Assembly (NCBI RefSeq): GCF_007992095.1
Contig: NZ_BJZP01000019.1
Location: 1-64,000 of the forward strand
DNA from: Paenirhizobium naphthalenivorans
Lineage (GTDB): Bacteria; Pseudomonadota; Alphaproteobacteria; Rhizobiales; Rhizobiaceae
Direction: 5' to 3'
Length of the DNA: 64,000 bases
Both the position numbers and the translations under genes were made by a program. Position 1 is the stretch's first letter. Each line of letters opens with the position of its first letter. Shown piece after piece: positions 8,861 to 20,118 of this stretch. The notes under the pieces were generated by a model. That model had not been told where the DNA came from. It ran no database searches and saw nothing but the letters and a program-made list of their open reading frames with translations.

Positions 8861-9045
8861 GAATTGGCGCGACACGGTTTTTACCGGCTGGTAAAGTCCT
8901 CGCTGTATCGGGTGAAAAGCCCTCGGTCGGTCTTGCGCAAGCGGGCAGGCTGCGCTAACCACGGCTCGTTGCAACACTCTTTTCGGCTTGTTGGCCATCG
9001 GCCCGAGATGCCGCCAGGCACTCGATACAAGCAGGGATGGACATG

Positions 9046-9411
9046 ATGACTGAACTGATCAGTTCCTACCTTCCGATTGCTATTTTCATCGGTATTGCCT
9101 TGGTAATCGGCCTGGCGCTGTTGATCGCGCCGTTTGCCGTCGCCTTCAAGGCGCCCGATTCGGAAAAGCTTTCGGCATACGAATGCGGCTTCAACGCTTT
9201 CGACGATGCGCGCATGAAATTCGACATCCGTTTCTACCTGGTGTCGATCCTCTTCATCATCTTCGACCTCGAAGTCGCTTTCCTTTTTCCCTGGGCGGTA
9301 TCCTTCGGTGAAATCGGTTGGTTCGGCTTCTGGTCCATGATGGTGTTCCTCGGCGTGCTGACCATCGGCTTTATTTATGAATGGAAGAAGGGGGCGCTCG
9401 AATGGGAGTGA
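9046..9411 (+). CDS. nuoA: NADH-quinone oxidoreductase subunit A
   Basis: A 121-aa membrane subunit with three helices. The family motif [16 protein letters not shown] (about residues 42-57) and the acidic [11 protein letters not shown] in the second helix are intact. Start 9046 is preferred over ATG codons at 9037 and 9043 because AGCAGGGA is then about 10 nt upstream. It heads the complex I operon and overlaps nuoB by 10 nt. Confidence 0.96.
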   Translation: MTELISSYLPIAIFIGIALVIGLALLIAPFAVAFKAPDSEKLSAYECGFNAFDDARMKFDIRFYLVSILFIIFDLEVAFLFPWAVSFGEIGWFGFWSMMVFLGVLTIGFIYEWKKGALEWE

Positions 9412-9983
9412 TCCAGTCCAACTCGACGCTGGTTGCGCCGCAGGCCACAGGGGTCATCGACCCCAATACCGGAAAGCCGATTGGTAGTGACGACGCTTTT
9501 TTCGGCGAGATCAACAATGAACTCGCAGACAAGGGTTTTCTCGTCACGTCGACCGACGAGCTGATCAACTGGGCGCGCACCGGCTCGCTGATGTGGATGA
9601 CCTTCGGTCTTGCCTGCTGCGCGGTCGAGATGATGCAGCTCTCTATGCCGCGCTATGACGTCGAGCGTTTCGGTTTCGCGCCGCGCGCTTCTCCGCGCCA
9701 GTCTGACGTCATGATCGTTGCTGGTACGCTTACCAACAAGATGGCACCCGCTCTGCGCAAGGTCTACGATCAGATGCCTGAGCCGCGCTATGTGATCTCG
9801 ATGGGGTCGTGCGCCAACGGCGGTGGCTATTACCACTATTCCTATTCGGTCGTGCGCGGCTGTGACCGGGTCGTGCCGGTCGATATATACGTGCCGGGCT
9901 GTCCGCCCACGGCGGAGGCGCTGCTCTATGGCGTGCTTCTGCTGCAAAAGAAGATCCGCCGCACCGGCACCATCGAGCGGTAA
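9402..9983 (+). CDS. nuoB: NADH-quinone oxidoreductase subunit B
   Basis: A 193-aa peripheral-arm subunit that holds the [4Fe-4S] cluster N2, the last carrier before ubiquinone. The ligands are visible: GLACCAVEM (tandem Cys, about residues 66-74), MGSCANGG and [11 protein letters not shown]. Start 9402 follows GAAGAAGGGGG within the nuoA coding end; the overlap suggests translational coupling. Confidence 0.97.
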   Translation: MGVIQSNSTLVAPQATGVIDPNTGKPIGSDDAFFGEINNELADKGFLVTSTDELINWARTGSLMWMTFGLACCAVEMMQLSMPRYDVERFGFAPRASPRQSDVMIVAGTLTNKMAPALRKVYDQMPEPRYVISMGSCANGGGYYHYSYSVVRGCDRVVPVDIYVPGCPPTAEALLYGVLLLQKKIRRTGTIER

Positions 9984-10001
9984 GGCGAAGGGACGAGACA
10001 A

Positions 10002-10604
10002 ATGAGTGAAGCCCTGAACGAGCTTGCATCCTATCTCGCCGAGGTGCGCGGTGCGCTCATCGCCTCATCCGAGTCGCGCTTTGGCGAGCTGACCCTGACG
10101 GCGAGGCCCGACACAATCATCGCGCTGCTGACTTTCCTGCGCGACGATGTGCAGTGTGGGTTCGTCAATCTGGTCGATATCTGTGGCGTCGACTACCCGC
10201 AGCGTGAAGATCGCTTCGATGTGGTCTACCACCTGCTGTCGCCGCGCCAGAATCTGCGCATCCGCGTCAAGGTCGCGACCAACGAGGACAAGCCGGTTCC
10301 TTCGGCCTGTTCCGTCTTTCCAGGCGCCGACTGGTTCGAGCGCGAGGCCTGGGATATGTACGGCATCATGTTTACCGATCACCCGGATCTGCGCCGCATC
10401 CTGACCGACTACGGTTTTGAGGGGCATCCGCTGCGCAAGGACTTCCCGACCACCGGTTTTGTCGAAGTGCGCTATGACGACAACGCCAAGCGCGTCGTTT
10501 ACGAGCCGGTGGAGCTGAAGCAGGAATTCCGCAATTTCGACTTTCTCTCGCCATGGGAAGGCACGGACTACGTGCTGCCTGGCGACGAGAAGGCGGCGAA
10601 GTAA
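10002..10604 (+). CDS. nuoC: NADH-quinone oxidoreductase subunit C
   Basis: A 200-aa peripheral-arm protein (30-kDa subunit family) that forms the interface with NuoD near the quinone pocket. Typical motifs are the [11 protein letters not shown] block and the C-terminal [18 protein letters not shown] and FDFLSPWEG. It is not fused to NuoD, unlike in E. coli. It begins 18 nt after nuoB. Confidence 0.96.
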   Translation: MSEALNELASYLAEVRGALIASSESRFGELTLTARPDTIIALLTFLRDDVQCGFVNLVDICGVDYPQREDRFDVVYHLLSPRQNLRIRVKVATNEDKPVPSACSVFPGADWFEREAWDMYGIMFTDHPDLRRILTDYGFEGHPLRKDFPTTGFVEVRYDDNAKRVVYEPVELKQEFRNFDFLSPWEGTDYVLPGDEKAAK

Positions 10605-10622
10605 GGACGGAAGGTTAGCGTT

Positions 10623-11813
10623 ATGACGGAACACAACGTCCGCAATTTCAACATCAACTTTGGTCCGCAGCATCCGGCGGCGCATGGCGTTCTGCGTCTC
10701 GTGCTGGAACTCGACGGGGAAATCGTAGAGCGCGTCGATCCGCATATCGGCCTGTTGCACCGTGGCACCGAAAAACTGATCGAAACCAAGACCTATCTGC
10801 AGGCCGTTCCCTATTTCGATCGTCTCGACTACGTCGCGCCGATGAACCAGGAACATGCCTACGCGATGGCTGTCGAGAAGCTGCTCGGGGTCGAGATCCC
10901 GATTCGCGGCCAGTTGATCCGTGTGCTCTACTCGGAAATCGGTCGTATCCTGTCGCACCTCCTGAATGTCACGACCCAGGCCATGGACGTCGGTGCTCTG
11001 ACGCCGCCACTCTGGGGCTTCGAGGAGCGCGAGAAGCTCATGGTGTTCTATGAGCGCGCCTGCGGCGCGCGCATGCACTCGGCCTATATCCGTCCGGGCG
11101 GTGTTCATCAGGACTTGCCGCACGAACTGGTCGAGGACATCGGCAAGTGGTGCGACCAGTTCCCGGCCAAGCTTGACGACATTGACGCACTTTTGACCGG
11201 CAACCGCATCTTCAAGCAACGTAACGTCGACATCGGCGTTGTCAGCCTTGAGGATTGCTGGGCCTGGGGCTTCTCCGGCGTCATGGTGCGCGGCTCTGGC
11301 GCTGCTTGGGATCTGCGCAAGTCTCAGCCCTATGAGTGCTATGCCGATCTCGACTTCGACATCATGGTTGGTAAGAACGGTGACTGCTACGACCGTTACC
11401 TGATCCGTATGTTCGAAATGCACCAATCGGTGAAGATCATGAAGCAGTGCGTCAACCGCCTGCTGGGGGATGCGAAGACCGGTCCGATCTCTTCGATCGA
11501 CGGCAAGGTGGTTCCGCCGAAGCGGGGCGAGATGAAGCGGTCGATGGAAGCGCTCATCCACCATTTCAAGCTATACACCGAAGGCTACCACGTACCAGAG
11601 GGCGAAGTTTACGCGGCGGTCGAGGCGCCGAAGGGCGAATTCGGCGTCTTTCTCGTATCGGACGGCACCAACAAGCCGTACCGCTGCAAGATCCGCGCTC
11701 CGGGCTATGCGCATCTCCAGGCGATGGACTACATCTGCCGCGGCCACCAGCTCGCTGACATCTCGGCGATCCTCGGTTCGCTCGACATCGTGTTCGGTGA
11801 GGTGGACCGCTGA
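10623..11813 (+). CDS. nuoD: NADH-quinone oxidoreductase subunit D
   Basis: A 396-aa 49-kDa subunit lining the quinone-binding cavity. [15 protein letters not shown] with the quinone-contacting His is near the N-terminus (about residues 12-26), followed by [25 protein letters not shown] and a C-terminal [10 protein letters not shown]. Its stop codon overlaps the start of a small exported ORF (TGATG). Confidence 0.97.
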   Translation: MTEHNVRNFNINFGPQHPAAHGVLRLVLELDGEIVERVDPHIGLLHRGTEKLIETKTYLQAVPYFDRLDYVAPMNQEHAYAMAVEKLLGVEIPIRGQLIRVLYSEIGRILSHLLNVTTQAMDVGALTPPLWGFEEREKLMVFYERACGARMHSAYIRPGGVHQDLPHELVEDIGKWCDQFPAKLDDIDALLTGNRIFKQRNVDIGVVSLEDCWAWGFSGVMVRGSGAAWDLRKSQPYECYADLDFDIMVGKNGDCYDRYLIRMFEMHQSVKIMKQCVNRLLGDAKTGPISSIDGKVVPPKRGEMKRSMEALIHHFKLYTEGYHVPEGEVYAAVEAPKGEFGVFLVSDGTNKPYRCKIRAPGYAHLQAMDYICRGHQLADISAILGSLDIVFGEVDR

Positions 11814-12055
11814 TGCCGCGGACGCTGCTGACGATCGCAGTCATGCTCTTCGCCGCGAATGCGCAGGCGCAGAGCTCGGCGCTATCGTCCAGCAGCTCGA
11901 CGACATCAATGGGAGACCTCATCAAGCAGGGCTACGAGATCAAGTCCACCGTTTCCAACGGTGCCAAGTTGATCGTATTCCTGCAGAAAGACAATTCGGC
12001 CTACGCCTGTGAATTCACGTCTTTGACGAGTTCGCGGTGTGGATCCATAAACTGA
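11813..12055 (+). CDS. small exported protein in the nuo operon
   Basis: An 80-aa protein I do not recognise by name. Residues 1-20 form a Sec signal peptide ending in ANAQA, followed by a Ser-rich linker (about 22-31) and a compact domain of some 45 residues with two Cys (in YACEF and SSRCGS) that could form a disulfide in the periplasm. Its ATG overlaps the nuoD stop by one base and it ends 19 nt before nuoE, so it is translationally coupled within the complex I operon. It is not one of the 14 core subunits. A periplasmic role in assembly or surface shielding of complex I is inference only. Confidence 0.75.
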   Translation: MPRTLLTIAVMLFAANAQAQSSALSSSSSTTSMGDLIKQGYEIKSTVSNGAKLIVFLQKDNSAYACEFTSLTSSRCGSIN

Positions 12056-12074
12056 GACAAGGCGTGAGGAAGTA

Positions 12075-13076
12075 ATGTCCGTTCGTCGACTAGCCGAAGA
12101 TCAATTCCAGCCGACAGGCTTTTCCTTCAACGAGGAGAATGCCATTTGGGCCGAGGCAACGATTGCCAAGTATCCCGAGGGCCGGCAGCAGTCGGCGGTG
12201 ATCCCGCTCTTGATGCGTGCCCAGGAGCAAGACGGATGGGTTACCCGAGCGGCGATCGAATTCGTCGCCGACAAGCTCGCCATGCCCTATATCCGGGTTC
12301 TGGAGGTTGCGACCTTTTACACCCAATTCCAGCTGAAGCCGGTTGGGACGCGCGCTCATGTTCAGGTCTGCGGCACGACCCCGTGCATGCTGCGCGGTGC
12401 AGAAGACCTGATCAATGTGTGCAAGAAGAAGATCCATCAAGATCCCTTCGAGTTGAACGCCGATGGTACCCTGTCGTGGGAAGAGGTCGAGTGTCAGGGC
12501 GCATGCGTTAACGCGCCGATGGTCATGATTTTCAAGGACTCCTACGAAGATCTGACGCCGACCCAGCTTGAGCACATCATCGATCGCTTTGAAGCGGGCA
12601 AGGGGAGCGACATCACGCCTGGCCCGCAGATCGATCGCGTCTATTCTGCTCCGGTCGGTGGCCCGACGACGCTCATCGAGGTGGAAGGCAAGACTTCGCC
12701 AAAGAGCGCCAAGCCAGCAACCAATGATGTCAAGGAAACGGTGGCCGAGGCCCCAGTCGTTGAGAAGGCGACCGCTTCTGCTCAGCCGGCACTCGACGAC
12801 AAGAACCGTCCGTCCGCTGTCGAAAAGCCGGCTACGCCGGATGATTTGAAGATGATTTCCGGCGTCGGCCCGAAGATCGAAGGCATTCTGAACGGTCTCG
12901 GCATTTACACCTTCGCCCAGGTCGCTGGGTGGAAAAAGGCCGAGCGGGAATGGGTGGACGGCTATCTGAAGTTCGCCGGCCGCATCGAGCGAGATGACTG
13001 GGTCAAGCAGGCCAAGGCGCTCGCCAAGGGCGGCGAGGCCGAATACATCAAGGTCTTCGGCAAGAAGCCGCGGTAA
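12075..13076 (+). CDS. nuoE: NADH-quinone oxidoreductase subunit E, C-terminally extended
   Basis: A 333-aa protein; the 24-kDa family core usually ends near residue 165-200. The [2Fe-2S] N1a ligands are present in [11 protein letters not shown] and [11 protein letters not shown] (about residues 95-150). Residues 205-255 are a low-complexity linker, and residues about 256-325 form an extra helix-hairpin-helix-like domain ([18 protein letters not shown] through [13 protein letters not shown]). The same domain occurs at the C-terminus of the protein two genes downstream (14406-15146). The extension is known in alphaproteobacterial NuoE, but its role is unclear. Confidence 0.95.
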   Translation: MSVRRLAEDQFQPTGFSFNEENAIWAEATIAKYPEGRQQSAVIPLLMRAQEQDGWVTRAAIEFVADKLAMPYIRVLEVATFYTQFQLKPVGTRAHVQVCGTTPCMLRGAEDLINVCKKKIHQDPFELNADGTLSWEEVECQGACVNAPMVMIFKDSYEDLTPTQLEHIIDRFEAGKGSDITPGPQIDRVYSAPVGGPTTLIEVEGKTSPKSAKPATNDVKETVAEAPVVEKATASAQPALDDKNRPSAVEKPATPDDLKMISGVGPKIEGILNGLGIYTFAQVAGWKKAEREWVDGYLKFAGRIERDDWVKQAKALAKGGEAEYIKVFGKKPR

Positions 13077-13087
13077 GGGGTTAGGAT

Positions 13088-14392
13088 ATGTTGAGAGATC
13101 AGGACCGCATCTTTACCAATATCTACGGCCTCAAGGACAAGTCCCTGAAGGGCGCCATGAGCCGTGGTCATTGGGATGGCACCAAGCAGCTGCTCGAGAA
13201 GGGCCGCGACTGGATCGTCAACGAGGTCAAGGCTTCCGGTCTGCGCGGCCGTGGCGGCGCTGGCTTCCCCACCGGCCTCAAGTGGTCGTTCATGCCGAAG
13301 GAAAGTGATGGACGTCCCCATTATCTGGTCGTCAACGCTGACGAGTCGGAACCGGGCACCTGCAAGGACCGCGATATTCTGCGCCACGATCCGCATACGC
13401 TGATCGAAGGCTGCGTGATCGCCTCCTTCGCCATGGGTGCGAATCACGCCTTCATCTATGTGCGCGGCGAGTTCATGCGCGAGCGTGAAGCCCTTCAGGC
13501 TGCGATCGACGAGTGCTACGAATACGGGCTGCTCGGCAAGAACAACAAGCTCGGCTATGACATCGACATCATCGTTCATCACGGTGCCGGTGCTTATATC
13601 TGCGGCGAGGAAACCGCGCTGCTCGAAAGCCTGGAAGGCAAGAAGGGCCAGCCGCGCCTGAAGCCGCCGTTCCCTGCCAACATGGGTCTCTACGGCTGCC
13701 CGACCACCGTCAATAACGTCGAGTCGATTGCCGTGACGCCGACGATCTTGCGCCGGGGTGCCGGCTGGTTCTCCAGCTTTGGCCGTCCGAACAATGTCGG
13801 CACCAAGCTTTTCATGATCTCGGGCCACGTCAACCGGCCCTGCACGGTCGAGGAGAGCATGGGCGTGACCTTCCGTGAGATGATCGAGAAGCACGCTGGT
13901 GGTATCCGTGGCGGCTGGGACAATCTTCTTGCCGTTATCCCGGGCGGTGCATCGTGCCCGGTCGTCAAGGCCGAGGACATGATGGACGTCGTTCTGGACT
14001 TCGACGGTCTGCGCGAGGTCAAGTCGTCGTTCGGTACCGGCGGCATGATCGTCATGGACAAGTCGACCGACATCATCAAGGCTATCTGGCGCATCGCCGC
14101 TTTCTTTAAGCACGAGAGTTGCGGCCAGTGCACGCCGTGCCGGGAAGGCACCGGCTGGATGATGCGCGTTATGGAGCGCATGGTGAAGGGCAATGCCCAG
14201 AAGCGTGAAATCGATATGCTGTTCCAAGTGACCAAGCAGATTGAAGGTCATACGATCTGCGCGCTCGGCGACGCTGCGGCCTGGCCGATCCAGGGGCTCA
14301 TTCGCAATTTCCGGCCGGAGATCGAAGCGCGGATTGATCAGTATACCCGCAACGCCATGGCGCATGGGGTTGTACTGGAAGCGGCTGAGTAA
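13088..14392 (+). CDS. nuoF: NADH-quinone oxidoreductase subunit F
   Basis: A 434-aa 51-kDa subunit that oxidises NADH. The NADH/FMN glycine-rich motif [13 protein letters not shown] is at about residues 53-65; the second flavin motif [13 protein letters not shown] follows at about 165-177; the cluster N3 ligands are in [15 protein letters not shown] plus a distal Cys in TICALGD. Starts 11 nt after nuoE. Confidence 0.97.
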   Translation: MLRDQDRIFTNIYGLKDKSLKGAMSRGHWDGTKQLLEKGRDWIVNEVKASGLRGRGGAGFPTGLKWSFMPKESDGRPHYLVVNADESEPGTCKDRDILRHDPHTLIEGCVIASFAMGANHAFIYVRGEFMREREALQAAIDECYEYGLLGKNNKLGYDIDIIVHHGAGAYICGEETALLESLEGKKGQPRLKPPFPANMGLYGCPTTVNNVESIAVTPTILRRGAGWFSSFGRPNNVGTKLFMISGHVNRPCTVEESMGVTFREMIEKHAGGIRGGWDNLLAVIPGGASCPVVKAEDMMDVVLDFDGLREVKSSFGTGGMIVMDKSTDIIKAIWRIAAFFKHESCGQCTPCREGTGWMMRVMERMVKGNAQKREIDMLFQVTKQIEGHTICALGDAAAWPIQGLIRNFRPEIEARIDQYTRNAMAHGVVLEAAE

Positions 14393-14405
14393 GGAACGAG
14401 CGTCA

Positions 14406-15146
14406 ATGGCCAAGGCACCGGACAAGACAGCAGAAGGACAGGCGGGCGAGCCCGCTGACTTCAGCCATCTCGCCGATGCGCTGAAGGACATGCCGCATGT
14501 GCCGCTCCACCCTCTGATGGCGCATCCGACGGCCGCGTTTGCGGCTGCGACCGCGATTGGTTTCGGCTTGGCGACGCACATGACGAGCATGTTTCTTGGA
14601 TCATTGCAGGGTGCTGTCGAGGCGACCAACAAGCTGGCTCGAAAGCTTGAGGAAAAAGAGGCAGACACCTCCGGTTCCATCCAGGCCGAGCCGGTAGGGA
14701 ATGATCCGGCGGAGGCTCCGGTCGCAGCCAAGGTGGTAAAAACAGTCAAGGCAACGAAGCCGAAGCCAGCGACGGTGAAAGCGGCAAAGTCTGTGGCATC
14801 CAAGCCGGTTGCGAACAAGTCGACGGCGGCGAGGTCAGCGATGGTCAAGCCTTCGGCGGCAAAGGCTAAGGCGGCCTCGGCCGAGACCGAAGCGCCTGTT
14901 AAGGATGCCAAGCCTGCCAGACCGCCAAGAGCGACTGGCAGAGCCGACGATCTGAAGAGGATCGAAGGCATCGGTCCGAAGCTGGAGCAGGTGCTGAATG
15001 GCAAGGGCATTTTGCGCTTCGCCGATCTCGCTGCGCTCGATGGGGAAGGGCTCGCCGCGCTTGATCAGGCGATCGGGCTCGACGGCCGGGCGGTCCGGGA
15101 TGACTGGGCAGGTCAGGCTCGCAATCTGGCGGGTGGCAAGAAATAG
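14406..15146 (+). CDS. Ala/Lys-rich protein with helix-hairpin-helix-like C-terminal domain (complex I operon accessory)
   Basis: A 246-aa protein. Residues 1-80 contain a hydrophobic stretch (about 41-63, AAFAAATAIGFGLATHM) that could cross or lie on the membrane; residues 85-175 are low-complexity Ala/Lys/Pro; residues about 178-242 repeat the C-terminal domain of NuoE (ADDLKRIEGIGPKLEQVL through RDDWAGQARNLA). Start 14406 is preceded by AAGGAACGAG; the frame is open from 14241 inside nuoF. Position between nuoF and nuoG suggests a complex I-associated accessory or assembly protein. No catalytic motif is seen. Confidence 0.75.
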   Translation: MAKAPDKTAEGQAGEPADFSHLADALKDMPHVPLHPLMAHPTAAFAAATAIGFGLATHMTSMFLGSLQGAVEATNKLARKLEEKEADTSGSIQAEPVGNDPAEAPVAAKVVKTVKATKPKPATVKAAKSVASKPVANKSTAARSAMVKPSAAKAKAASAETEAPVKDAKPARPPRATGRADDLKRIEGIGPKLEQVLNGKGILRFADLAALDGEGLAALDQAIGLDGRAVRDDWAGQARNLAGGKK

Positions 15147-15334
15147 GGATCGCGGTGTGCCTCTCAGGGGCTCTCGTGGTCGGCAAAGGACAAGGATGTC
15201 CAGCTTCGCGGGGCGCGGGGCCAGGACGAGGGAATAATCGGCGAGTACGTGCCAATGCAAGAATTGGTCGGTCTCGTCTGCTGCAGCGTGAGCTGTGGTG
15301 CAATGCGCACTGTGCGTGAGGCAGGAAGGCGAAT

Positions 15335-17416
15335 ATGGCAAAGCTGAAGATCGACGGTAAAGAGATCGAGGTTCCGGATCATTTCACGCTGTTGCAGGCG
15401 TGTGAGGAAGCCGGCGCTGAGGTCCCGCGCTTTTGTTTCCATGAACGGCTGTCGGTCGCTGGCAATTGCCGTATGTGTCTCGTCGAGGTGAAGGGTGGCC
15501 CGCCGAAGCCGGCAGCCTCCTGCGCCATGGGCGTACGCGACATCCGTGGTGGCCCGAACGGCGAGTTGCCGGAAGTTTACACCAACACGCCGATGGTCAA
15601 GAAGGCCCGCGAAGGCGTGATGGAGTTCCTGCTGATCAATCACCCGCTGGATTGCCCGATCTGCGACCAGGGCGGTGAATGCGACCTGCAGGACCAGGCC
15701 ATGGCTTTCGGTATCGACAGTTCGCGATACACCGAGAACAAGCGGGCCGTCGAAGACAAGTATATCGGTCCGCTGGTCAAGACCGTGATGAACCGCTGCA
15801 TTCACTGCACACGCTGCGTCCGCTTCACCACGGAAGTCGCTGGCATTGCCGAACTCGGCCTGATCGGTCGGGGTGAAGATGCTGAGATCACCACCTACCT
15901 CGAGCAGGCGATGACCTCCGAGCTGCAGGGTAACGTTGTCGACCTTTGCCCGGTCGGCGCGCTGACCTCGAAGCCCTTCGCCTTCACCGCTCGTCCGTGG
16001 GAGTTGAACAAGACCGAATCGATCGACGTCATGGACGCACTGGGTTCGGCGATCCGTGTCGACACGCGCGGCCGCGAAGTCATGCGCGTCATGCCGCGCG
16101 TCAACGATGCCATCAACGAAGAGTGGATCTCCGACAAGAGCCGCTTCATCTGGGACGGACTGAAGACCCAGCGCCTCGACCGGCCCTACGTGCGCCGCGA
16201 CGGTCGCCTGCAGGTTGCGACCTGGGGTGAGGCTTTCGCCGCCATCAAGTCGGCGGTTTCGTCGACTTCGGGCGCCAAGATCGGCGCGATCGCCGGCGAC
16301 CTTGCCTCGGTCGAGGAAATGTATGCGCTGAAAGCGCTGATCGGCTCGCTCGGCTCGGCTAACATTGATTGTCGCCAGGATGGGACGGGACTTGATCCGT
16401 CGTACGGCCGCGCAAGCTACCTCTTCAACGCGACCATAGAAGGTATCGAATCGGCGGATGCGATCCTCATCGTCGGCGCCAACCCGCGCTACGAAGCGGC
16501 CGTCCTCAACGCCCGCATCCGCAAGCGCTGGCGCCGTGGCGGCCTGCCGATCGGCGTAATCGGTGAAGGCGGCGAACTGCGCTATCCGTATGAATACCTC
16601 GGCGCCGGCACGGAAACTTTGGCCGATCTGGTTGCCGGCAAGAACGGCTTCGTCGACAAGCTGAAGGCCGCCAAGAACCCGCTGATCATCGTTGGCCAGG
16701 GTGCGCTCGCTGGCGCTGAAGGTGCTGCTGTTCTCGCCAATGCGGCCGCTCTCGCCAATACCGTGGGCGCCGTCTCCGACGAGTGGAACGGCTTTTCCGT
16801 CTTGCATACCGCCGCTTCGCGCGTCGGTGGCCTCGATCTCGGCTTCGTGCCGGGCGAGGGCGGTGTTACCGCCGCGGATATGCTGACCTCGATGGACGTG
16901 CTCTTCCTGCTTGGTGCGGATGAACTGGACTTCACCAAGAAGTCGGCCAAATTCACCGTCTACATTGGTAGCCATGGCGACAACGGCGCACACCATGCCG
17001 ACGTCATCCTGCCGGGCGCGACCTACACTGAGAAGTCGGGCACTTGGGTCAACACCGAAGGGCGCGTGCAGATGGGCAATCGCGCAGCCTTTGCGCCGGG
17101 CGACGCCCGTGAGGACTGGGCTATCATTCGTGCCCTTTCCGACGTGCTCGGCAAGAAACTGCCGTTTGATTCGCTCGGTGCTCTTCGCGCCAAGCTCTAT
17201 GCCGACCACCCGCATTTCGCCGATCTCGACGAGATCGCGCCGGGCGCCGGTGCTGAAATTGCCGCACTTGCGAAAAAAGCCGGGGCGATGACCAAATCCG
17301 CGTTTGCGTCGCCGGTCAAAGACTTCTATTTGACGAACCCGATCGCACGCGCTTCGGCCGTCATGGCCGAGTGCTCGGCGTTGGCCCGCAACAATTTCCA
17401 GGCTGCGGCAGAATAA
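15335..17416 (+). CDS. nuoG: NADH-quinone oxidoreductase subunit G
   Basis: A 693-aa 75-kDa subunit carrying several Fe-S clusters. N1b ligands lie in [17 protein letters not shown] and a following AASC; the His/Cys N5 ligands in [19 protein letters not shown]; the N4 ligands in NRCIHCTRC and [10 protein letters not shown] (all within residues 30-210). The remainder is the molybdopterin-oxidoreductase-like fold without a cofactor. It begins after a 188-bp gap, the largest in the operon, in which I see no supportable gene. Confidence 0.97.
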   Translation: MAKLKIDGKEIEVPDHFTLLQACEEAGAEVPRFCFHERLSVAGNCRMCLVEVKGGPPKPAASCAMGVRDIRGGPNGELPEVYTNTPMVKKAREGVMEFLLINHPLDCPICDQGGECDLQDQAMAFGIDSSRYTENKRAVEDKYIGPLVKTVMNRCIHCTRCVRFTTEVAGIAELGLIGRGEDAEITTYLEQAMTSELQGNVVDLCPVGALTSKPFAFTARPWELNKTESIDVMDALGSAIRVDTRGREVMRVMPRVNDAINEEWISDKSRFIWDGLKTQRLDRPYVRRDGRLQVATWGEAFAAIKSAVSSTSGAKIGAIAGDLASVEEMYALKALIGSLGSANIDCRQDGTGLDPSYGRASYLFNATIEGIESADAILIVGANPRYEAAVLNARIRKRWRRGGLPIGVIGEGGELRYPYEYLGAGTETLADLVAGKNGFVDKLKAAKNPLIIVGQGALAGAEGAAVLANAAALANTVGAVSDEWNGFSVLHTAASRVGGLDLGFVPGEGGVTAADMLTSMDVLFLLGADELDFTKKSAKFTVYIGSHGDNGAHHADVILPGATYTEKSGTWVNTEGRVQMGNRAAFAPGDAREDWAIIRALSDVLGKKLPFDSLGALRAKLYADHPHFADLDEIAPGAGAEIAALAKKAGAMTKSAFASPVKDFYLTNPIARASAVMAECSALARNNFQAAAE

Positions 17417-17427
17417 GGCAGGGGATC

Positions 17428-18471
17428 ATGGATAGTTTCGTTTCCACTTATGTCTGGCCGGCGGCCATCATGATCGGCCAGTCGCTTCTGCTGCTGGTCG
17501 CCCTCCTGCTGTTCATCGCCTATATCCTTCTGGCCGACCGCAAGATCTGGGCAGCCGTGCAGATGCGCCGCGGTCCGAACGTCGTCGGTCCCTGGGGTCT
17601 GTTCCAGTCGTTTGCCGACCTTTTGAAGTTCGTCTTCAAGGAGCCGGTCATTCCGGCCGGCGCCAACAAGGGCGTCTTCCTTCTGGCCCCGCTGGTCGCC
17701 GTGACGCTGGCGCTCGCCACCTGGGCCGTCGTGCCGCTTGCCGACGGCTGGGTGATCGCCAACATCAATGTCGGTGTCCTCTACATTTTCGCCATCTCCT
17801 CGCTCGAGGTTTACGGCATCATCATGGGCGGTTGGGCTTCGAACTCGAAGTACCCGTTCCTCGGTGCGCTCCGCTCGGCGGCGCAGATGGTGTCCTATGA
17901 AGTCTCAATTGGCTTCGTTATCGTCACAGTCTTGCTTTGCGTCGGCTCGCTGAACCTCACCGACATCGTCTATGCGCAGAAGGACGGCCTCGGCACCATG
18001 CTCGGTCTGCCGAACTCCTTCCTCGACTGGCACTGGCTGTCGCTTTTCCCGATGTTCGTGATCTTCTTCATCTCGGCATTGGCGGAAACCAACCGTCCGC
18101 CCTTCGACCTTCCGGAAGCGGAATCCGAACTCGTCGCCGGCTTCATGGTCGAATATGGCTCGACCCCGTACATGATGTTCATGCTCGGCGAATACGCCGC
18201 GATCTGCCTGATGTGCGCGCTCACCACCATCCTCTTCCTCGGTGGCTGGTTGCCGCCGGTCGATGTGTGGTTCCTGAACTGGGTACCGGGCATCATCTGG
18301 TTCATTCTCAAGGCGTCGATGGTGTTCTTCATGTTCGCCATGGTGAAGGCCTTCGTGCCGCGCTATCGCTATGACCAGCTGATGCGGCTCGGTTGGAAGG
18401 TTTTCCTTCCGCTGTCGCTCGCCATGGTCGTCATTGTTGCATTCGTGCTGAAGTTCATGGGGTGGGCATAA
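17428..18471 (+). CDS. nuoH: NADH-quinone oxidoreductase subunit H
   Basis: A 347-aa membrane subunit with about eight helices, joining the membrane arm to the quinone pocket. Conserved [20 protein letters not shown] (about residues 33-52) and the acidic loop [19 protein letters not shown] are intact. Start 17428 is chosen because AGGGGATC precedes the ATG; the open frame upstream lies in nuoG. Confidence 0.97.
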   Translation: MDSFVSTYVWPAAIMIGQSLLLLVALLLFIAYILLADRKIWAAVQMRRGPNVVGPWGLFQSFADLLKFVFKEPVIPAGANKGVFLLAPLVAVTLALATWAVVPLADGWVIANINVGVLYIFAISSLEVYGIIMGGWASNSKYPFLGALRSAAQMVSYEVSIGFVIVTVLLCVGSLNLTDIVYAQKDGLGTMLGLPNSFLDWHWLSLFPMFVIFFISALAETNRPPFDLPEAESELVAGFMVEYGSTPYMMFMLGEYAAICLMCALTTILFLGGWLPPVDVWFLNWVPGIIWFILKASMVFFMFAMVKAFVPRYRYDQLMRLGWKVFLPLSLAMVVIVAFVLKFMGWA

Positions 18472-18510
18472 CCATGGCCATCCATTCATTCGGCAGATTT
18501 GGAGGTTGAG

Positions 18511-19002
18511 ATGGCTGGTCTTTCCCAGGCTATCAGTTCCCTGTTCCTGAAAGAGTTCGTCGGCGCCTTCTTCCTGTCGATGCGCTATTTCTTCGCGCCC
18601 AAGTCGACAATCAACTATCCGTTCGAGAAGGGACCGGTCTCACCGCGCTTCCGCGGTGAGCATGCCTTGCGCCGGTATCCGAACGGAGAAGAGCGCTGCA
18701 TCGCCTGCAAGCTGTGTGAGGCGATCTGTCCCGCCCAGGCGATTACGATCGAGGCCGGCCCGCGCCGCAACGACGGGACCCGTCGTACGGTCCGCTACGA
18801 CATCGACATGGTGAAGTGCATTTATTGCGGCTTCTGCCAGGAGGCATGCCCGGTCGATGCAATCGTCGAAGGCCCGAACTTCGAGTTCGCGACTGAGACC
18901 CGTGAGGAACTGTATTTCGACAAGGCCCGGCTGCTCGACAATGGCGATCGCTGGGAACGCGAAATTGCGCGCAACATCGCAATGGATGCGCCGTACCGCT
19001 GA
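18511..19002 (+). CDS. nuoI: NADH-quinone oxidoreductase subunit I
   Basis: A 163-aa ferredoxin-like subunit with two [4Fe-4S] motifs: [16 protein letters not shown] (about residues 60-75) and [16 protein letters not shown] (about 99-114), clusters N6a and N6b. Start 18511 is directly preceded by TTGGAGG. A 156-bp gap separates it from nuoJ. Confidence 0.97.
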   Translation: MAGLSQAISSLFLKEFVGAFFLSMRYFFAPKSTINYPFEKGPVSPRFRGEHALRRYPNGEERCIACKLCEAICPAQAITIEAGPRRNDGTRRTVRYDIDMVKCIYCGFCQEACPVDAIVEGPNFEFATETREELYFDKARLLDNGDRWEREIARNIAMDAPYR

Positions 19003-19158
19003 TCGCGGTATGACGACGCCGCGGCGGGGGGCTTTGTGGTTCACCGCCGAGGCACAGGTTTTTGAAACGGGGCGTTTCAGCCGGTCGGGATATCGGCGGC
19101 GCTTCATCGGGCGGCAGGGCAGGGGTCCGCGCCCGGGGGAAGATGAAAAGGCACCAAC

Positions 19159-19773
19159 ATGGGTCTTCAGGCTCTCTTTTTCTATCTCTTCGCCTTTGTC
19201 GCTGTGGCTTCGGCGTTTATGGTCATTTCCGCGCGGAACCCGGTCCATTCGGTCCTGTTCCTGATCCTCACCTTCGTCAACGCGGCGGCCCTTTTCATCC
19301 TGATCGGCGCCGAGTTCCTCGGGATGATCCTTCTGGTCGTCTATGTCGGCGCGGTCGCGGTTCTCTTCCTTTTCGTCGTTATGATGCTCGACATCGACTT
19401 TGCCGAGTTGCGGTCGGGTGTGCTGAAATACGCCCCGATCGGCGCCTTGGTTGGTCTGGTGGTTGCGGCCGAGCTCATCGTCGTCGTCGGTGGCAGCGCG
19501 CTTTCTCCGGAGGCCATTAAGGCGATCACCATGCCGATCCCGGCCTTCTCCGACCGGAGCAACACGGCTGCCCTCGGCGACGTGCTCTATACAAACTATG
19601 TCTATTTCTTCCAGATCGCCGGCCTGGTGCTTCTGGTGGCGATGATCGGCGCGATCGTGCTGACCTTGCGTCATCGTGAAAACATCAAGCGACAGGACAT
19701 CTCCCGCCAGGTCGCCCGCACGCCCGAGACTGCCGTCAAGGTGGTCAAGGTCAAGCCGGGCCAGGGCATCTGA
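19159..19773 (+). CDS. nuoJ: NADH-quinone oxidoreductase subunit J
   Basis: A 204-aa hydrophobic subunit with five membrane helices, including the conserved [17 protein letters not shown] region (about residues 56-72). The C-terminal 30 residues are polar and basic. It precedes nuoK by 29 nt in the standard order. Confidence 0.95.
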   Translation: MGLQALFFYLFAFVAVASAFMVISARNPVHSVLFLILTFVNAAALFILIGAEFLGMILLVVYVGAVAVLFLFVVMMLDIDFAELRSGVLKYAPIGALVGLVVAAELIVVVGGSALSPEAIKAITMPIPAFSDRSNTAALGDVLYTNYVYFFQIAGLVLLVAMIGAIVLTLRHRENIKRQDISRQVARTPETAVKVVKVKPGQGI

Positions 19774-19802
19774 GGCAGCTGAAAGGTCAAGGAACAAGAA
19801 TT

Positions 19803-20111
19803 ATGGAAATCGGTCTTTCCCACTACCTGACAGTCAGCGCTATGCTCTTCATGCTCGGCGTCTTCGGTATCTTCCTCAACCGTAAGAACGTGATCGTCAT
19901 CTTGATGTCCATCGAGCTCATCCTGCTCGCCGTCAACGTCAATATGGTGTCCTTCTCGGTCTTCCTGAACGACATGGTCGGCCAGGTCTTCGCGCTGTTC
20001 ATCCTCACGGTGGCTGCGGCGGAAGCTGCGATCGGTCTCGCCATCCTCGTGGTCTTCTATCGTAATCGCGGCTCCATCGCCGTCGAAGACGTCAATGTGA
20101 TGAAGGGCTGA
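19803..20111 (+). CDS. nuoK: NADH-quinone oxidoreductase subunit K
   Basis: A 102-aa, three-helix membrane subunit. The conserved glutamates in [11 protein letters not shown] and [12 protein letters not shown], needed for proton transfer in the family, are present. Seven bases separate it from nuoL. Confidence 0.96.
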   Translation: MEIGLSHYLTVSAMLFMLGVFGIFLNRKNVIVILMSIELILLAVNVNMVSFSVFLNDMVGQVFALFILTVAAAEAAIGLAILVVFYRNRGSIAVEDVNVMKG

Positions 20112-20118
20112 TACGGCT

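Noticed and set aside
15250..15345. 30-codon ORF with Cys-rich core before nuoG
   Set aside because: No ribosome binding site, overlaps the nuoG start region out of frame, and no evidence of conservation.
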